Shown here one piece after another: positions 8,888 through 18,370 of a stretch of DNA of 36,472 bases. This DNA comes from Cryobacterium adonitolivorans. GTDB taxonomy: Bacteria > Actinomycetota > Actinomycetes > Actinomycetales > Microbacteriaceae. The notes beneath the pieces are model-generated. The model saw only the letters and a program-made list of their open reading frames with translations. It did no database searches and was not told the origin of the DNA. The translations under genes were made by a program, and so were the position numbers. Position 1 is the stretch's first letter. Every line of letters begins with the position of its first letter. The stretch covers positions 22,274-58,745 of the forward strand of contig NZ_SOFL01000021.1 of NCBI RefSeq assembly GCF_004402695.1. The letters run 5' to 3'.

Positions 8888-8939
8888 TATAAGGACATCG
8901 GTCGGAAAAAAGGATCCGGTGTCCAATTCCGTCCTTGTA
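8888..8939. terminator. AT-rich inverted repeat between convergent genes
   Basis: TATAAGGAC (8888-8896) pairs with GTCCTTGTA (8931-8939) with one mismatch, and GGAAAAA near 8904 faces TTTTTCC near 8947. This stretch (8885-8960) is far more AT-rich than its surroundings and lies between the acidic-protein gene and the DUF1254 gene, so it may end both transcripts. Confidence 0.4.
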
Positions 8940-8972
8940 AAGTCACTTTTTCCCAAAAACAAGCCCTACCCA

Positions 8973-10295
8973 TCAGCGGGACGCGCCGTTTAGCCGGGTG
9001 ACCGCCGGAGGCACCCACGTGCCGTCGAGCACCTCGCGGCGTGGGCCGTACAGGCGCATCGTCACCCCGAGCGGCCCCAGCGGCGCCGGCAGCCAGTTGG
9101 CCACCAGGTCCTCCGCCGGCCGCTCGTGCTGCAGGACGAGGTCGAGGGACCCGTCGGCGTTGTAGTGCAGCGAGTCCCGGTCGCCGATCGCGAACCTGTC
9201 GATCGGGTTGGCGGCGGGGAAACCGTCCGCGTCGTACATGGTGAGGGACCAGAACGCCTCAACGGGCGGCAGCTCGTGCCTCTCGAAGTGCAGCCTGTAC
9301 AGGTTCCCGCCGTCGAGGGGCCGACCATCGGCATCCGTCATGAGGATCGGGTACACCGCGTCCTCCGGCGGGTTCGCGCCGAGGCCCACCATCGCCACCA
9401 CAGCGCGGGTGACGTAGTCGTTGCCGTAGTTGCCCATGGTCTTCACATTGAGCAACCACCCGTTCACGCGCCGGCCCAGCCGGGGCAGCGTGGCCAGCAT
9501 GGTCGCCTTGGCCTCGGCCACCCCGTCTTCGAGCGCAGCGGTGTCCACCACATCCAGCCGCTCGCTGGCGAAGGGCAGGCCCGGCACGATGCCGAGGTTC
9601 CGGATCCGGGCCAGGATCGAGAAGTCGGTGTCGTGCGCCGGCACCGTCCGCAGCGCCGACGCGGCCCGTCGGAAAAAATCCACCCCGCTCAGCTGCGCCA
9701 CCGTGCGCAGCGGCGCGGTGGCCGAGTCCACCGTCGGGTCCAGCGGGAACTGCACGTATTGCGGCGGCAGGGTGAGCGAGACCTGGTCCTGCAGCGCCCG
9801 CACCACCGGGTAGTCGCCGACACCGTTGGTCTGGAACCGCCCCACGACCCAGACATGCGGGGTGGGGGCGTGGATGAGTCCGTGGCCGTCCGGCGGCTCG
9901 CCCGCCCAGCCGGGCGGAACCACGAGGAGGTCCAGCGCCGCGGTGCCGGTGGTGCGCTTGCCCGGGTTGGCGAAGACCTCCGTCCACATGTCGATCAGCG
10001 GCAGCAGGTAGTACCGGTCGGCGGTGTCGGGTAGGTGAACCACGACCGGGCCCGAGCCGAGCTCGAGCCAGGCGATCGAATACAGGGTGTCGAAGTTGGG
10101 CCGCACGACGTCGCGGAAGTCGGCCGCCGGGAAGCTGCGGGTGTGCACGAAGGTGTTCTCGGGGCCGCGGCCGAAGATCCGCCCCGGCGCGGTGTTGATG
10201 CTCTGCTGCCGGGTGACCTCCATCAGCACCAGCGGGTACAGGTAGAGGTAGGCCTCCCCGGCCAGGGTCTTCGGGTCGATCGACAGGGTGCTCAT
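8973..10295 (-). CDS. DUF1254/DUF1214 domain protein
   Basis: A 440-residue protein with the two-domain layout of this family: DUF1254 in the first half (YLYLYPLVLMEVTRQQ near residue 15, and FRDVVRPNFDTLYSIAWLEL) and DUF1214 in the second half (VEAFWSLTMYDADGF, NWLPAPLGPLGVTMRLYGP). The family is widespread and its biochemical activity is not established. Many homologues are secreted, but no signal peptide is visible here. The ATG at 10295 was chosen because a strong GGAGGAG sits about seven bases upstream; a longer open frame to 10388 lacks such a site. No partner gene is evident; the DUF3054 gene lies upstream on the same strand, 118 nt away. Confidence 0.9.
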   Translation of the reverse strand: MSTLSIDPKTLAGEAYLYLYPLVLMEVTRQQSINTAPGRIFGRGPENTFVHTRSFPAADFRDVVRPNFDTLYSIAWLELGSGPVVVHLPDTADRYYLLPLIDMWTEVFANPGKRTTGTAALDLLVVPPGWAGEPPDGHGLIHAPTPHVWVVGRFQTNGVGDYPVVRALQDQVSLTLPPQYVQFPLDPTVDSATAPLRTVAQLSGVDFFRRAASALRTVPAHDTDFSILARIRNLGIVPGLPFASERLDVVDTAALEDGVAEAKATMLATLPRLGRRVNGWLLNVKTMGNYGNDYVTRAVVAMVGLGANPPEDAVYPILMTDADGRPLDGGNLYRLHFERHELPPVEAFWSLTMYDADGFPAANPIDRFAIGDRDSLHYNADGSLDLVLQHERPAEDLVANWLPAPLGPLGVTMRLYGPRREVLDGTWVPPAVTRLNGASR

Positions 10296-10413
10296 TGGGT
10301 GCTCCTCCTGCGGGGTCGGGTCACGCCAGGGAAGCCCGGGCGAGCGAACCTTTCGCAGGCATTGTGGCCCAGCCCTGCGGCCGGGCACAGTGCGACCGCG
10401 AGTCTGGGCTCAA

Positions 10414-10818
10414 TCAGCGAGTCGGGACGCGCGCCGCCGCACCGCGGCGACGCAGGCGCTGCACGAGCAGGACGACCGCGCGCCAACCGAGCAGGAACAC
10501 CCCGAGGACGAGGAAGGTCACGAGAACGAAGCTCAGTTGCACGCCCTGGCCGCTGGCGATCCGCAGCAGCATGCCCACCACCACGGTGATCAGCCACAGG
10601 CCCAGCCCTGTCCAGACGATCTGCAGCGGCGCCCGCCAGGCGCGCAGCACCAGCCAGGCCACCACCAGTCCGGCCAGGAACGGCCACCAGGTGCCCAGCA
10701 CACCCCAGAGCCCCTCGCCGTGGCTGGACCGGCCGATCGCCACGAACAGCAGCAGCAGGGCCGCATCCAGGCCGGCCGCAAACGAAATGAGGGCGAAGCT
10801 GGAGTTGCGATTGGGCAT
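10414..10818 (-). CDS. DUF3054 family membrane protein
   Basis: A 134-residue membrane protein with four hydrophobic segments (ALISFAAGLDAALLLLFVAIG, FLAGLVVAWLVLRAW, VWTGLGLWLITVVVGMLLR, FVLVTFLVLGVFLLGW) and a basic C-terminal tail. The pattern, including D18 in the first helix and RIASGQGVQLSFVLVT before the last helix, is that of DUF3054, an actinobacterial family of unknown function. The ATG at 10818 has TATTCT exactly six bases upstream, which suggests leaderless expression. It is much shorter than the open frame in which it lies (extending to 12078), whose upstream part is antisense to sucC and is not real coding. Confidence 0.87.
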   Translation of the reverse strand: MPNRNSSFALISFAAGLDAALLLLFVAIGRSSHGEGLWGVLGTWWPFLAGLVVAWLVLRAWRAPLQIVWTGLGLWLITVVVGMLLRIASGQGVQLSFVLVTFLVLGVFLLGWRAVVLLVQRLRRRGAAARVPTR

Positions 10819-10830
10819 GGGCCCAGAATA
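10819..10830 (-). promoter_or_regulatory. Leaderless -10 element (TATTCT-N6-ATG)
   Basis: On the minus strand TATTCT (10825-10830) is followed by six bases and the DUF3054 ATG. Confidence 0.6.
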
Positions 10831-10871
10831 CCGGCGCTCGACCAGCGGGCATGGCCACTCATCTGAGAAGG

Positions 10872-10907
10872 TAGAGTTTGAGATGGTCAGTATCTCTCGA
10901 CGTCGAG
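10872..10907 (+). promoter_or_regulatory. sucC promoter region with 12-bp palindrome
   Basis: A candidate -10 (TAGAGT, 10872-10877) is followed by a perfect 12-bp palindrome CTCGACGTCGAG (10896-10907) and a nested GAGAT/ATCTC pair. The palindrome lies 76 nt before the sucC start and could be an operator. Confidence 0.4.
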
Positions 10908-10983
10908 CTAGTTTTTGCGCCGGGAAGACCAGGCCACACCTACCCCATGCACGGAACGCTATGACGCGGATTGGAAGAGCAGC

Positions 10984-12153
10984 GTGGATCTTTACGAATA
11001 CCAGGCCAGAGACCTGTTTGAACAGTATGGAGTCCCGGTTCTGCCGGGCATCATCGCAGACACGCCCGAGGAGGTGCGCGCCGCGGCCGAGAAGCTCGGC
11101 GGTGTCGTCGTCGTCAAGGCGCAGGTCAAGGTCGGCGGTCGCGGCAAGGCCGGCGGCGTGAAGGTCGCCAAGACCCCGGATGAGGCCGAGGCCGCCGGGC
11201 GCGCCATCCTGGGCCTGGACATCAAGGGGCACACCGTGCACCGTGTGATGGTCGCCGGGGGAGCCCGCATCAAGCAGGAGTTCTACTTCTCCGTGCTGCT
11301 GGACCGCTCCAACCGCTCCTACCTCTCGCTCGCCAGCTACGAGGGCGGCGTGGAGATCGAGGTCCTCGCGGTGGAGAAGCCCGAGGCGCTCGCCTACGTC
11401 GCCATCGACCCGACCGCCGGCATCGACCTGGCCAAGGCCACGGAGATCGCGCGTGCCGCGAAGTTCCCGGCCGAGCTGGTCGACAAGGTCGCCCCGGTCT
11501 TCGTGCAGCTGTACACGGTGTTCGCCGGCGAAGACGCCACCCTCGTCGAGGTCAACCCGCTGGTGCTCACCGAAGAGGGCGACATCATCGCCCTGGACGG
11601 CAAGGTCACCATCGACGAGAACGCCGGCTTCCGCCACCCCGGCCACGCCGACCTCGAGGACAAGGCCGCCGCCGACCCGCTCGAGGCCAAGGCCAAGCAG
11701 AACGACCTCAACTACGTGAAGCTCGACGGCGAGGTCGGCATCATCGGCAACGGCGCGGGGCTCGTCATGTCCACACTCGACGTGGTCGCCTACGCCGGCG
11801 AGGAGCACGGCGGCGTCAAGCCGGCCAACTTCCTCGACATCGGGGGCGGAGCATCCGCAGCCGTCATGGCCGCCGGCCTCGACGTCATCCTCGGTGACCC
11901 GCAGGTCAAGAGCGTCTTCGTCAACGTCTTCGGCGGCATCACCGCCTGCGACGCCGTGGCCCACGGCATCGTCGGCGCGCTCGCCACCCTCGGCGACGCC
12001 GCGAACAAGCCCCTCGTGGTGCGCCTCGACGGCAACAACGTCGAGGAAGGACGCCGCATCCTCAACGAGGCCAACCACCCGCTGGTCACCCTGGCCGCCA
12101 CCATGGACGAGGGCGCCGCCAAGGCCGCCGAACTCGCCAACGCCGCCCGCTGA
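10984..12153 (+). CDS. sucC: Succinyl-CoA synthetase (ADP-forming), beta subunit
   Basis: The nucleotide-binding and specificity subunit of the TCA-cycle enzyme that interconverts succinyl-CoA and succinate with ATP formation. The ATP-grasp domain opens with [19 protein letters not shown], has [17 protein letters not shown] near residue 45, and continues with LVEVNPLV. The C-terminal CoA-ligase domain includes [11 protein letters not shown] and [16 protein letters not shown]. The GTG at 10984 gives 389 aa, the normal length. An in-frame ATG farther upstream (10960) would add residues not found in the family. GGAAGAG precedes the GTG by a few bases. sucD starts 33 nt downstream, so the two form an operon. 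Confidence 0.97.
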   Translation: MDLYEYQARDLFEQYGVPVLPGIIADTPEEVRAAAEKLGGVVVVKAQVKVGGRGKAGGVKVAKTPDEAEAAGRAILGLDIKGHTVHRVMVAGGARIKQEFYFSVLLDRSNRSYLSLASYEGGVEIEVLAVEKPEALAYVAIDPTAGIDLAKATEIARAAKFPAELVDKVAPVFVQLYTVFAGEDATLVEVNPLVLTEEGDIIALDGKVTIDENAGFRHPGHADLEDKAAADPLEAKAKQNDLNYVKLDGEVGIIGNGAGLVMSTLDVVAYAGEEHGGVKPANFLDIGGGASAAVMAAGLDVILGDPQVKSVFVNVFGGITACDAVAHGIVGALATLGDAANKPLVVRLDGNNVEEGRRILNEANHPLVTLAATMDEGAAKAAELANAAR

Positions 12154-12186
12154 TCGCGCCCGTCGAGATCAAGGAATAGGAAAAAC

Positions 12187-13074
12187 ATGTCAATCTTCCT
12201 CAACAAGGACTCCAAGGTCATCGTTCAGGGCATCACCGGCGGCGAGGGCACCAAGCACACCGCCCTGATGCTCAAGGCCGGCACCCAGATCGTCGGCGGC
12301 GTCAACGCCCGCAAGGCCGGCACCACCGTCACCCACGGCGACGTGGAGCTGCCCGTTTTCGGCACGGTTGCCGAAGCCATGGAGAAGACCGGCGCGGATG
12401 TCTCCATCGCGTTCGTGCCGCCGGCCTTCACCAAGGACGCCGTCATCGAAGCGATCGACGCCGAAATCGGCCTGCTCGTGATCATCACCGAGGGCGTGCC
12501 CGTGCAGGACTCCGCCGAGTTCTGGGCCTACGCCCAGGAGAAGGGCAACAAGACCCGCATCATCGGGCCGAACTGCCCCGGCATCATCACTCCCGGTGAA
12601 GCGCTCGTGGGCATCACGCCGGCGAACATCACGGGTAAGGGCCCGGTCGGCCTGGTCTCCAAGTCGGGCACCCTGACCTACCAGATGATGTACGAGCTGC
12701 GCGACCTGGGCTTCTCCACCGCCATCGGCATCGGCGGCGACCCCATCATCGGCACCACCCACATCGACGCGCTCGCCGCGTTCGAGGCCGACCCGGAGAC
12801 CCTCGCGATCGTCATGATCGGCGAGATCGGCGGCGACGCCGAGGAGAAGGCCGCGGAGTACATCAAGGCTCACGTCACCAAACCCGTCGTGGGCTACGTG
12901 GCCGGTTTCACCGCACCGGAGGGCAAGACCATGGGCCACGCCGGCGCCATCGTCTCCGACGGAGCCGGGACCGCGCAGGGCAAGAAGGAGGCCCTCGAGG
13001 CCGCCGGGGTCAAGGTCGGCAAGACGCCGAGCGAGACCGCGACCCTGCTGCGCGAGGTTCTCGCCGCGCTGTAG
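12187..13074 (+). CDS. sucD: Succinyl-CoA synthetase, alpha subunit
   Basis: The CoA-binding and phosphohistidine subunit of succinyl-CoA synthetase. The N-terminal CoA-binding domain carries [15 protein letters not shown] (residues 11-25) and the [10 protein letters not shown] loop at 127-136. The active-site histidine is His251 in [20 protein letters not shown]. Length 295 aa is normal. The ATG is preceded by AATAGGAAAAAC. It follows sucC by 33 nt and is followed after 16 nt by a clear terminator, so sucC-sucD is a two-gene unit. Confidence 0.97.
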   Translation: MSIFLNKDSKVIVQGITGGEGTKHTALMLKAGTQIVGGVNARKAGTTVTHGDVELPVFGTVAEAMEKTGADVSIAFVPPAFTKDAVIEAIDAEIGLLVIITEGVPVQDSAEFWAYAQEKGNKTRIIGPNCPGIITPGEALVGITPANITGKGPVGLVSKSGTLTYQMMYELRDLGFSTAIGIGGDPIIGTTHIDALAAFEADPETLAIVMIGEIGGDAEEKAAEYIKAHVTKPVVGYVAGFTAPEGKTMGHAGAIVSDGAGTAQGKKEALEAAGVKVGKTPSETATLLREVLAAL

Positions 13075-13090
13075 ACCGCACCAGACGACG

Positions 13091-13117
13091 AAGGGCCCGC
13101 CGATCCGGCGGGCCCTT
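13091..13117 (+). terminator. Terminator of sucCD
   Basis: A perfect 12-bp stem (13091-13102 / 13106-13117) with a 3-nt loop is followed by TCTCGT. Confidence 0.85.
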
Positions 13118-13138
13118 TCTCGTGTGCGGGGCGGCGTG

Positions 13139-13144
13139 TACTAT
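13139..13144 (+). promoter_or_regulatory. -10 element for the APC permease gene
   Basis: TACTAT about 40 nt before the ATG at 13185; no clear -35. Confidence 0.4.
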
Positions 13145-13184
13145 GCCCGCACACGACGGATGCGCTGGCTTCGAGAGGGGGACC

Positions 13185-14744
13185 ATGTCCCGCAATGACT
13201 CCACGGTGCCGGTCCGGCCAGAGCCCGCCCCCACCTCGGGCAAGGGCCTTGCCGCCGGAAAATTGGGCTTGTTCGGCTCCACCGTCATCGGGCTCGCCTC
13301 CACGGCCCCGGTGTACTCCCTGGCCGCGACGCTGGGTTTCGTGGTGCTCGCCGTGGGCGCCCAGGCACCGGTGGTGTTCGTGATCGCGTTCATCCCGATG
13401 CTGCTGGTGGCGTTCGCGTACCGGGAACTGAACCGGGACATCCCCGACTGCGGCACGACATTCACCTGGGCGACCAAGGCGTTCGGCCCGTGGGTGGGCT
13501 GGATGGGCGGCTGGGGTGTGGCGGTGGCGGGCATCGTGGTGCTCGGTAACCTCGCACAGATCGGCGGCATCTACTTCTGGTTGCTGGTGGCGCCGGACCT
13601 GGCCGAGAACGAGCTCATTGTCACCGTCACCGGGGTGGTGTTCATCGTGCTGATGGTGTGGGTGAGCTACCGGGGCATCGAGATCGGCGAACGGCTGCAG
13701 AACGTGCTGCTGGGCTTCCAGTACCTCGCGTTGATCCTGTTCACGGTGTTCACCCTGTGGGCGGTGTTCGACGGCAGCGCGCCGGCCGGCTCCACCACCC
13801 CGCAGGCCGAGTGGTTCAACCCGTTCGCGCTCACCTCGTTCAGCGGGCTCGTCGAGGGCGTGCTGCTGGCCCTGTTCATCTACTGGGGCTGGGACACCTG
13901 CCTGTCGCTGAACGAGGAAACAAAGGATCCCAAACGGATTCCGGGCCAGGCGGCGGTGCTCACCACGCTCATCCTGTTGGTCACCTACGTGGGCGTCGCC
14001 GTCGCGGCGATGGCCTACGCCGGACTCGGCACAGAGGGCTTCGGCCTGGGCAACGAGGGCAACGCCGACGACGTCTTCTTCGCACTCAAGGACGCCGTGT
14101 TCGGGCCGTGGGCCTGGTTGCTCGTGGCCGCCGTGATGATCTCGGCCATCTCCTCGACCCAGACCACCATCCTGCCCACTGCCCGCGGCACCCTCGCCAT
14201 GGCCGTCTACAAGGCCCTACCCCGCCGGTTCGCCCAGGTGCACCCGCGCTTCCACACCCCGTCGTTCTCCACCCTGATCATGGGCATCGTCGCGGTGGCC
14301 TTTTACGTGGGGATGACCCTCGTCAGCTCCAACATCCTCAACGACACCATCCTCTCTCTGGGCCTGGCGATCGCGTTCTACTACGCCATCACCGGCTACG
14401 CCTGCGTCTGGTACTTCCGGCACGACCTATTCACCAGCTGGCGCAACGCCTGGATGCGCTTCGTCTTCCCGCTGGTCGGGTCGCTGCTGCTCACCGCGGC
14501 GTTCGGGTTCTCGGTGTGGGACATGCTCGACCCCGACTACGGCTACACGGTGTTGTTCGGCGTCGGCGGTGTGTTCGTGGTGGGGGTCGGCTCGCTATTG
14601 TTCGGGGTGCTTCTCATGATCGTCTGGTCGTTCTTCTCCGGCGCCAAGCCGTTCTTCCGCGGTGAGTCACTCAACCGCGAAACCGCGGTCTTGGTGCCCG
14701 ACGAGGACCTGCCGGTGATCCGGTCGGTAGACGGCGGGATCTGA
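13185..14744 (+). CDS. APC superfamily amino acid permease
   Basis: A 519-residue cytoplasmic-membrane transporter of the amino acid/polyamine/organocation superfamily with about 12 hydrophobic segments. The first helix carries the unwound-helix motif GSTVIGLASTAPVYSLA (residues 30-46), and helix 3 begins with PDCGTTFTWATKAFGPWVGW, both typical. An extended polar N-terminus (about 25 residues) and a polar C-terminal tail ending in RSVDGGI flank the core. Substrate cannot be decided from sequence; amino acid or amine uptake is the family expectation. The ATG at 13185 was chosen over an in-frame one at 13122, which lies at the sucCD terminator, because GAGAGGGGG precedes it. Confidence 0.9.
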   Translation: MSRNDSTVPVRPEPAPTSGKGLAAGKLGLFGSTVIGLASTAPVYSLAATLGFVVLAVGAQAPVVFVIAFIPMLLVAFAYRELNRDIPDCGTTFTWATKAFGPWVGWMGGWGVAVAGIVVLGNLAQIGGIYFWLLVAPDLAENELIVTVTGVVFIVLMVWVSYRGIEIGERLQNVLLGFQYLALILFTVFTLWAVFDGSAPAGSTTPQAEWFNPFALTSFSGLVEGVLLALFIYWGWDTCLSLNEETKDPKRIPGQAAVLTTLILLVTYVGVAVAAMAYAGLGTEGFGLGNEGNADDVFFALKDAVFGPWAWLLVAAVMISAISSTQTTILPTARGTLAMAVYKALPRRFAQVHPRFHTPSFSTLIMGIVAVAFYVGMTLVSSNILNDTILSLGLAIAFYYAITGYACVWYFRHDLFTSWRNAWMRFVFPLVGSLLLTAAFGFSVWDMLDPDYGYTVLFGVGGVFVVGVGSLLFGVLLMIVWSFFSGAKPFFRGESLNRETAVLVPDEDLPVIRSVDGGI

Positions 14745-14828
14745 GGCGTCGGATTCGCCGGAGATTCGGCCCGAGCGCGGCGGGGTAGGACGAACCCACA
14801 GCCCGCCCACGGTAAACTCCCTGCGGAT

Positions 14829-16088
14829 ATGAACCGGATAACGATTGCCCTGCTCGCCGCGCTCGAGGCGCTCATTGTCGTCGCCGTCGGCGTGGGCATC
14901 GCCCTGGTGCCGCTCACGATCCTGTGGGGCACCCACTACGGTCTGGCCATCGACTGGTTCGTCTTCTGGCGTGCCGCCGTTGACGTGTGGCTGCTCGGCA
15001 ACGGCGTCGACCTCGCGGTGCAGCTGCCCGTCGAGATGTCGGCGTCGCTGGGGCTGGCCGGCTCCGAACTCCCCTTCACCCTGGGTATCGCCCTGCTCGG
15101 TTTCGCCCTGCTCGCGGTGCTGCTCGGTGTGCGCACCGGCCGCCGCGCGGCTGGCACCGAGTACAGCCTGACCGCGGCGGGCGTGGCCGTTCTCAGTTAT
15201 GGGCTGCTCGCCGCGCTGCTCACCTTCTCCGCCGGAACCGCCGTCGTCACGCCGGCGCCCGTGCAGGGCATCCTGCTGCCCACCCTGGTCTTTGCCACCG
15301 GCGTGCTGATCGGTCTGGTCTGGGCGAACCGGGCCACCGGAACGCTCCTGCCCGGCTGGGCTAGCCGCCCGGTCGGTGACCAGCTGGCCCGGATCCCCGC
15401 CGAGACGCGCAGCCAGCTCGTCGCGGCCCTCCGCGGTGGCACCGCCGCCGTCGCCGGCATCATGATCGTCTCCGGCCTGGCCGTGTTCGTGTCGGTGCTG
15501 GCCAATTTCGCCACCGTGATCGGACTTTACGAGACCCTGCAGGCCGGTGTTATGGGCGGCATCGCCCTCACGATCGGGCAGCTCGCCTTCATCCCGAACG
15601 TCGTCGTCTGGGCGGCCAGCTGGTTCGTCGGCCCCGGTATCGCCCTCGGCGCCGGCAACAGCGTCTCACCGCTCGGCACGACGCTCGGCGCGGTGCCCGG
15701 CCTGCCGCTGCTCGGCGCACTGCCGCACGGCACCCTGGAGTTCGGTTTCCTGGGCCTGCTCGTTCCGGTGCTGCTCGGATTCGTGGTGGCGGTGCTCGTT
15801 CGGCAGAGCGTCGACAAGCGCGCCAACGCCCCGCACGGCACGGCGCGGATGCTCGTCACCGGTGCGCTGATGGGTGTCGTCGCCGGCATCCTGCTCGGCC
15901 TGCTCGCCTGGTGGTCCGCCGGGGCGATGGGGCCGGGGCGCCTCGCCGAGGTGGGGCCCAACCCGCTGCTCGTCGGGGCGTTGACCACCCTGGAGGTGGG
16001 CGTCGCCGCCGCACTCGGTATGCTCGTCGGTGGCCGACGAGCCCGGAGCACGGGCTCAGGTGCCGAGGAACTCTCAACGAAACGGTAG
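14829..16088 (+). CDS. DUF6350 membrane protein, PerM-like
   Basis: A 419-residue polytopic membrane protein with about nine to ten hydrophobic segments and the family pattern of DUF6350 (LTIGQLAFIPNVVVWAASWF, then GPGIALGAGNSVSPLGTT near residue 275, and GALPHGTLEF). M. tuberculosis PerM (Rv0955), linked to cell-division stability under stress, belongs to this family and also sits directly before purN. Here the stop is six bases before the purN ATG. That shared position supports the assignment, but a division role in this organism is inference. TAAACT lies ten bases before the ATG, so the leader is very short. The protein is neither secreted nor enzymatic as far as can be seen. Confidence 0.85.
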   Translation: MNRITIALLAALEALIVVAVGVGIALVPLTILWGTHYGLAIDWFVFWRAAVDVWLLGNGVDLAVQLPVEMSASLGLAGSELPFTLGIALLGFALLAVLLGVRTGRRAAGTEYSLTAAGVAVLSYGLLAALLTFSAGTAVVTPAPVQGILLPTLVFATGVLIGLVWANRATGTLLPGWASRPVGDQLARIPAETRSQLVAALRGGTAAVAGIMIVSGLAVFVSVLANFATVIGLYETLQAGVMGGIALTIGQLAFIPNVVVWAASWFVGPGIALGAGNSVSPLGTTLGAVPGLPLLGALPHGTLEFGFLGLLVPVLLGFVVAVLVRQSVDKRANAPHGTARMLVTGALMGVVAGILLGLLAWWSAGAMGPGRLAEVGPNPLLVGALTTLEVGVAAALGMLVGGRRARSTGSGAEELSTKR

Positions 16089-16094
16089 GCTCGG

Positions 16095-16691
16095 ATGGTG
16101 CTGTCACTGGTCGTATTGATCTCCGGCGGAGGATCGAACCTGCGCGCGCTTCTCGAGGCGTCCGGTGACGCCGAGTTCCCCGCCCGGGTGATCGCCATCG
16201 GCGCCGACAGGGACGCCGAGGGGCTCGCCCTCGGTGAGGAATTCGGCCTCCCCACCTTCACGGTGCCGTTCGCCTCGTACGCCAACCGCGACGCGTGGGG
16301 CGACGCCCTGCTCGAGCAGATTCAGCAGTGGCAGCCCGACCTCACCGTGCTCAGCGGCTTCATGCGCCTGTTGCCGCCGAGGGTCGTTGGCACGCTTTCG
16401 CCGCACCTGATCAACACGCACCCCGCCTACCTGCCCGAGTTCCCCGGCGCCCACGGGGTGCGCGACGCGCTCGCCGCCGGGGCGACCCAGACGGGTGCCA
16501 GCATCATCGTTGTCGACAACGGAGTGGACGACGGACCGATCGTGAGCCAGGAACGGGTGCCGGTGCTGCCCGACGACACCCAGGACTCGCTGCACGACCG
16601 CATCAAACTCGTCGAACGCCGCCTCCTCGTGCAGGCCGTGCTCGACATCGCCAACGGACACGTCGATCTCAAGGAGCAATCCCCCATATGA
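16095..16691 (+). CDS. purN: Phosphoribosylglycinamide formyltransferase 1
   Basis: Transfers the formyl group from 10-formyl-THF to GAR in de novo purine synthesis. The phosphate-binding loop [11 protein letters not shown] is at 10-20, the folate-site sequence SGFMRLLPP at 87-95, the catalytic Asn107 and His109 are in INTHP, and the catalytic Asp is at 145 in VDDGPI. Length 198 aa is normal. It lies between perM-like and purH with a 6-nt gap upstream and a 4-nt overlap (ATGA) downstream, so the three are one transcription unit. A GTG directly after the ATG is an alternative start with no consequence. Confidence 0.97.
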   Translation: MVLSLVVLISGGGSNLRALLEASGDAEFPARVIAIGADRDAEGLALGEEFGLPTFTVPFASYANRDAWGDALLEQIQQWQPDLTVLSGFMRLLPPRVVGTLSPHLINTHPAYLPEFPGAHGVRDALAAGATQTGASIIVVDNGVDDGPIVSQERVPVLPDDTQDSLHDRIKLVERRLLVQAVLDIANGHVDLKEQSPI

Positions 16692-18370
16692 GCGGTCACA
16701 CCAACGCCCGGAGCCTCTACCGCGACCGGGATGTCATTCCCGTGCAGCGCGCACTGATCTCGGTTTCCGACAAGACCGGCCTGGTCGAACTCGCCAACGC
16801 CCTGGCCGCCGCCGGGGTGGAGATGATCTCCACCGGCTCCACCGCCGCCACCATCCGCGCCGCCGGCCACGACGTGACGGATGTCGCCGCGGTCACCGGG
16901 TTCCCGGAGTCGCTCGACGGCCGGGTGAAGACCCTGCACCCGAGCGTGCACGCCGGCATCCTCGCCGACCTGCGCCTCGAGGCGCACGAGAACCAGCTCG
17001 CCGACCTGTCGATCGCCCCGTTCCAGCTCGTCGTGGTGAACCTGTACCCCTTCGTCGAGACCGTCGAGTCCGGTGCGGAACCCGCCGACGTGATCGAGCA
17101 GATCGACATCGGCGGACCGGCGCTGGTTCGCGCCTCCGCCAAGAACCACCCCAACGTGGCCATCGTCGTCGACCCGGAGAATTACCCGGAGATCATCGCG
17201 GCCGTTGCCGCCGGCGGCAGCACCATGCGCCTGCGCCAGAAGCTGGCCTCGCTCGCGTTCGAGCACACCGCCAACTACGACCTGAGCGTGTCGGCCTGGT
17301 TCACCGAGAACGTCTACGACCAGTGGCAGGACGACTCCGAGACGCTCGGCGAGGAGATCCTCGAGGTGATCGACGCCCTCGTCGGCGACACCGACGATGA
17401 CCCGACCGACGCACTGTTCCCGGACACCCTCGCCATCGAAGCCACCCGCGGCGCCGTGCTGCGCTACGGCGAGAACTCCCACCAGGCCGCCGCGCTATAC
17501 CTCGGCGAGGGCGGCCAGGGCATCGCCCAGGCCAAGCAACTGCACGGCAAAGAGATGTCGTACAACAATTACGTCGACGCGGACGCCGCAGTGCGCGCCG
17601 CCTTCGACTTCAGCGAACCGGCCGTGGCCATCATCAAGCACGCCAACCCGTGCGGCATCGCCGTTGCCAACCCCAAGGCGCCTGACGCCATCGCGTCGGC
17701 GCACCACCGCGCGCACGACTGCGACCCGGTCTCCGCGTTCGGCGGGGTCATCGCCGCCAACCGGGTGGTCACGCTGGGCATGGCCGAGACGGTCAGCCAG
17801 ATCTTCACCGAGGTTCTCGTGGCTCCCGGTTTCGAGCCGGCCGCGTTCGAGCTGCTCTCGGCCAAGAAGAACATCCGTCTGCTCGAGCTGCCGGCCGACT
17901 ACCGTCGTTCGTCGCTGGAGCTGCGCCAGATCTCCGGCGGCCTGCTCGTACAGGAGACCGACACCTTCGACACCCTGGACACCTCCGAGTGGCGCCTGGT
18001 GTCGGGCCCCGAGGTGGATGCCGCCACTCGCGCCGACCTCGAGTTCGCCTGGAAGGCCTGCCGCGCGGTGAAGTCCAACGCGATCCTGCTCGCGCACGCC
18101 GGCGCATCCGTCGGTGTGGGCATGGGCCAGGTCAACCGGGTGGACTCGTGCCACCTGGCCGTGAGCCGGGCGGGGGAGCGGGCCGAGGGCGCCGTGGCCG
18201 CGTCCGACGCGTTCTTCCCGTTCGCCGACGGCCTCGAGGTGCTGCTGGAGGCCGGCGTGACCGCGGTCGTGCAGCCCGGCGGTTCGGTGCGCGACGAAGA
18301 GGTCATCGCCGCGGCGACGGCAGCCGGCGTGTCGATGTACTTCACCGGGGAGCGTCACTTCTTCCATTGA
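16688..18370 (+). CDS. purH: Bifunctional AICAR transformylase/IMP cyclohydrolase
   Basis: Carries out the last two steps to IMP. The N-terminal IMP cyclohydrolase domain (about residues 18-150) has [23 protein letters not shown] and [15 protein letters not shown]. The AICAR transformylase domain includes [18 protein letters not shown], the catalytic Lys-His in [11 protein letters not shown], and [12 protein letters not shown] near the end, finishing with [10 protein letters not shown]. Length 560 aa; the family is usually 510-530, the excess being the first ~20 residues and an acidic linker near 220 ([14 protein letters not shown]). The ATG at 16688 overlaps the purN stop and has AAGGAG ten bases upstream. 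A longer frame upstream lies inside purN and is not used. Confidence 0.97.
   Translation: MSGHTNARSLYRDRDVIPVQRALISVSDKTGLVELANALAAAGVEMISTGSTAATIRAAGHDVTDVAAVTGFPESLDGRVKTLHPSVHAGILADLRLEAHENQLADLSIAPFQLVVVNLYPFVETVESGAEPADVIEQIDIGGPALVRASAKNHPNVAIVVDPENYPEIIAAVAAGGSTMRLRQKLASLAFEHTANYDLSVSAWFTENVYDQWQDDSETLGEEILEVIDALVGDTDDDPTDALFPDTLAIEATRGAVLRYGENSHQAAALYLGEGGQGIAQAKQLHGKEMSYNNYVDADAAVRAAFDFSEPAVAIIKHANPCGIAVANPKAPDAIASAHHRAHDCDPVSAFGGVIAANRVVTLGMAETVSQIFTEVLVAPGFEPAAFELLSAKKNIRLLELPADYRRSSLELRQISGGLLVQETDTFDTLDTSEWRLVSGPEVDAATRADLEFAWKACRAVKSNAILLAHAGASVGVGMGQVNRVDSCHLAVSRAGERAEGAVAASDAFFPFADGLEVLLEAGVTAVVQPGGSVRDEEVIAAATAAGVSMYFTGERHFFH

Noticed and set aside
8543..8962. 139-codon minus-strand frame starting at TTG 8962
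   Set aside because: Mostly antisense to the acidic small protein gene, which has a strong promoter and ribosome binding site. Its own start has neither. The first ~50 residues look protein-like, so a gene relic is not excluded.
10819..12078. Upstream extension of the DUF3054 frame
   Set aside because: It is antisense to sucC; only the last 134 codons resemble a protein family.
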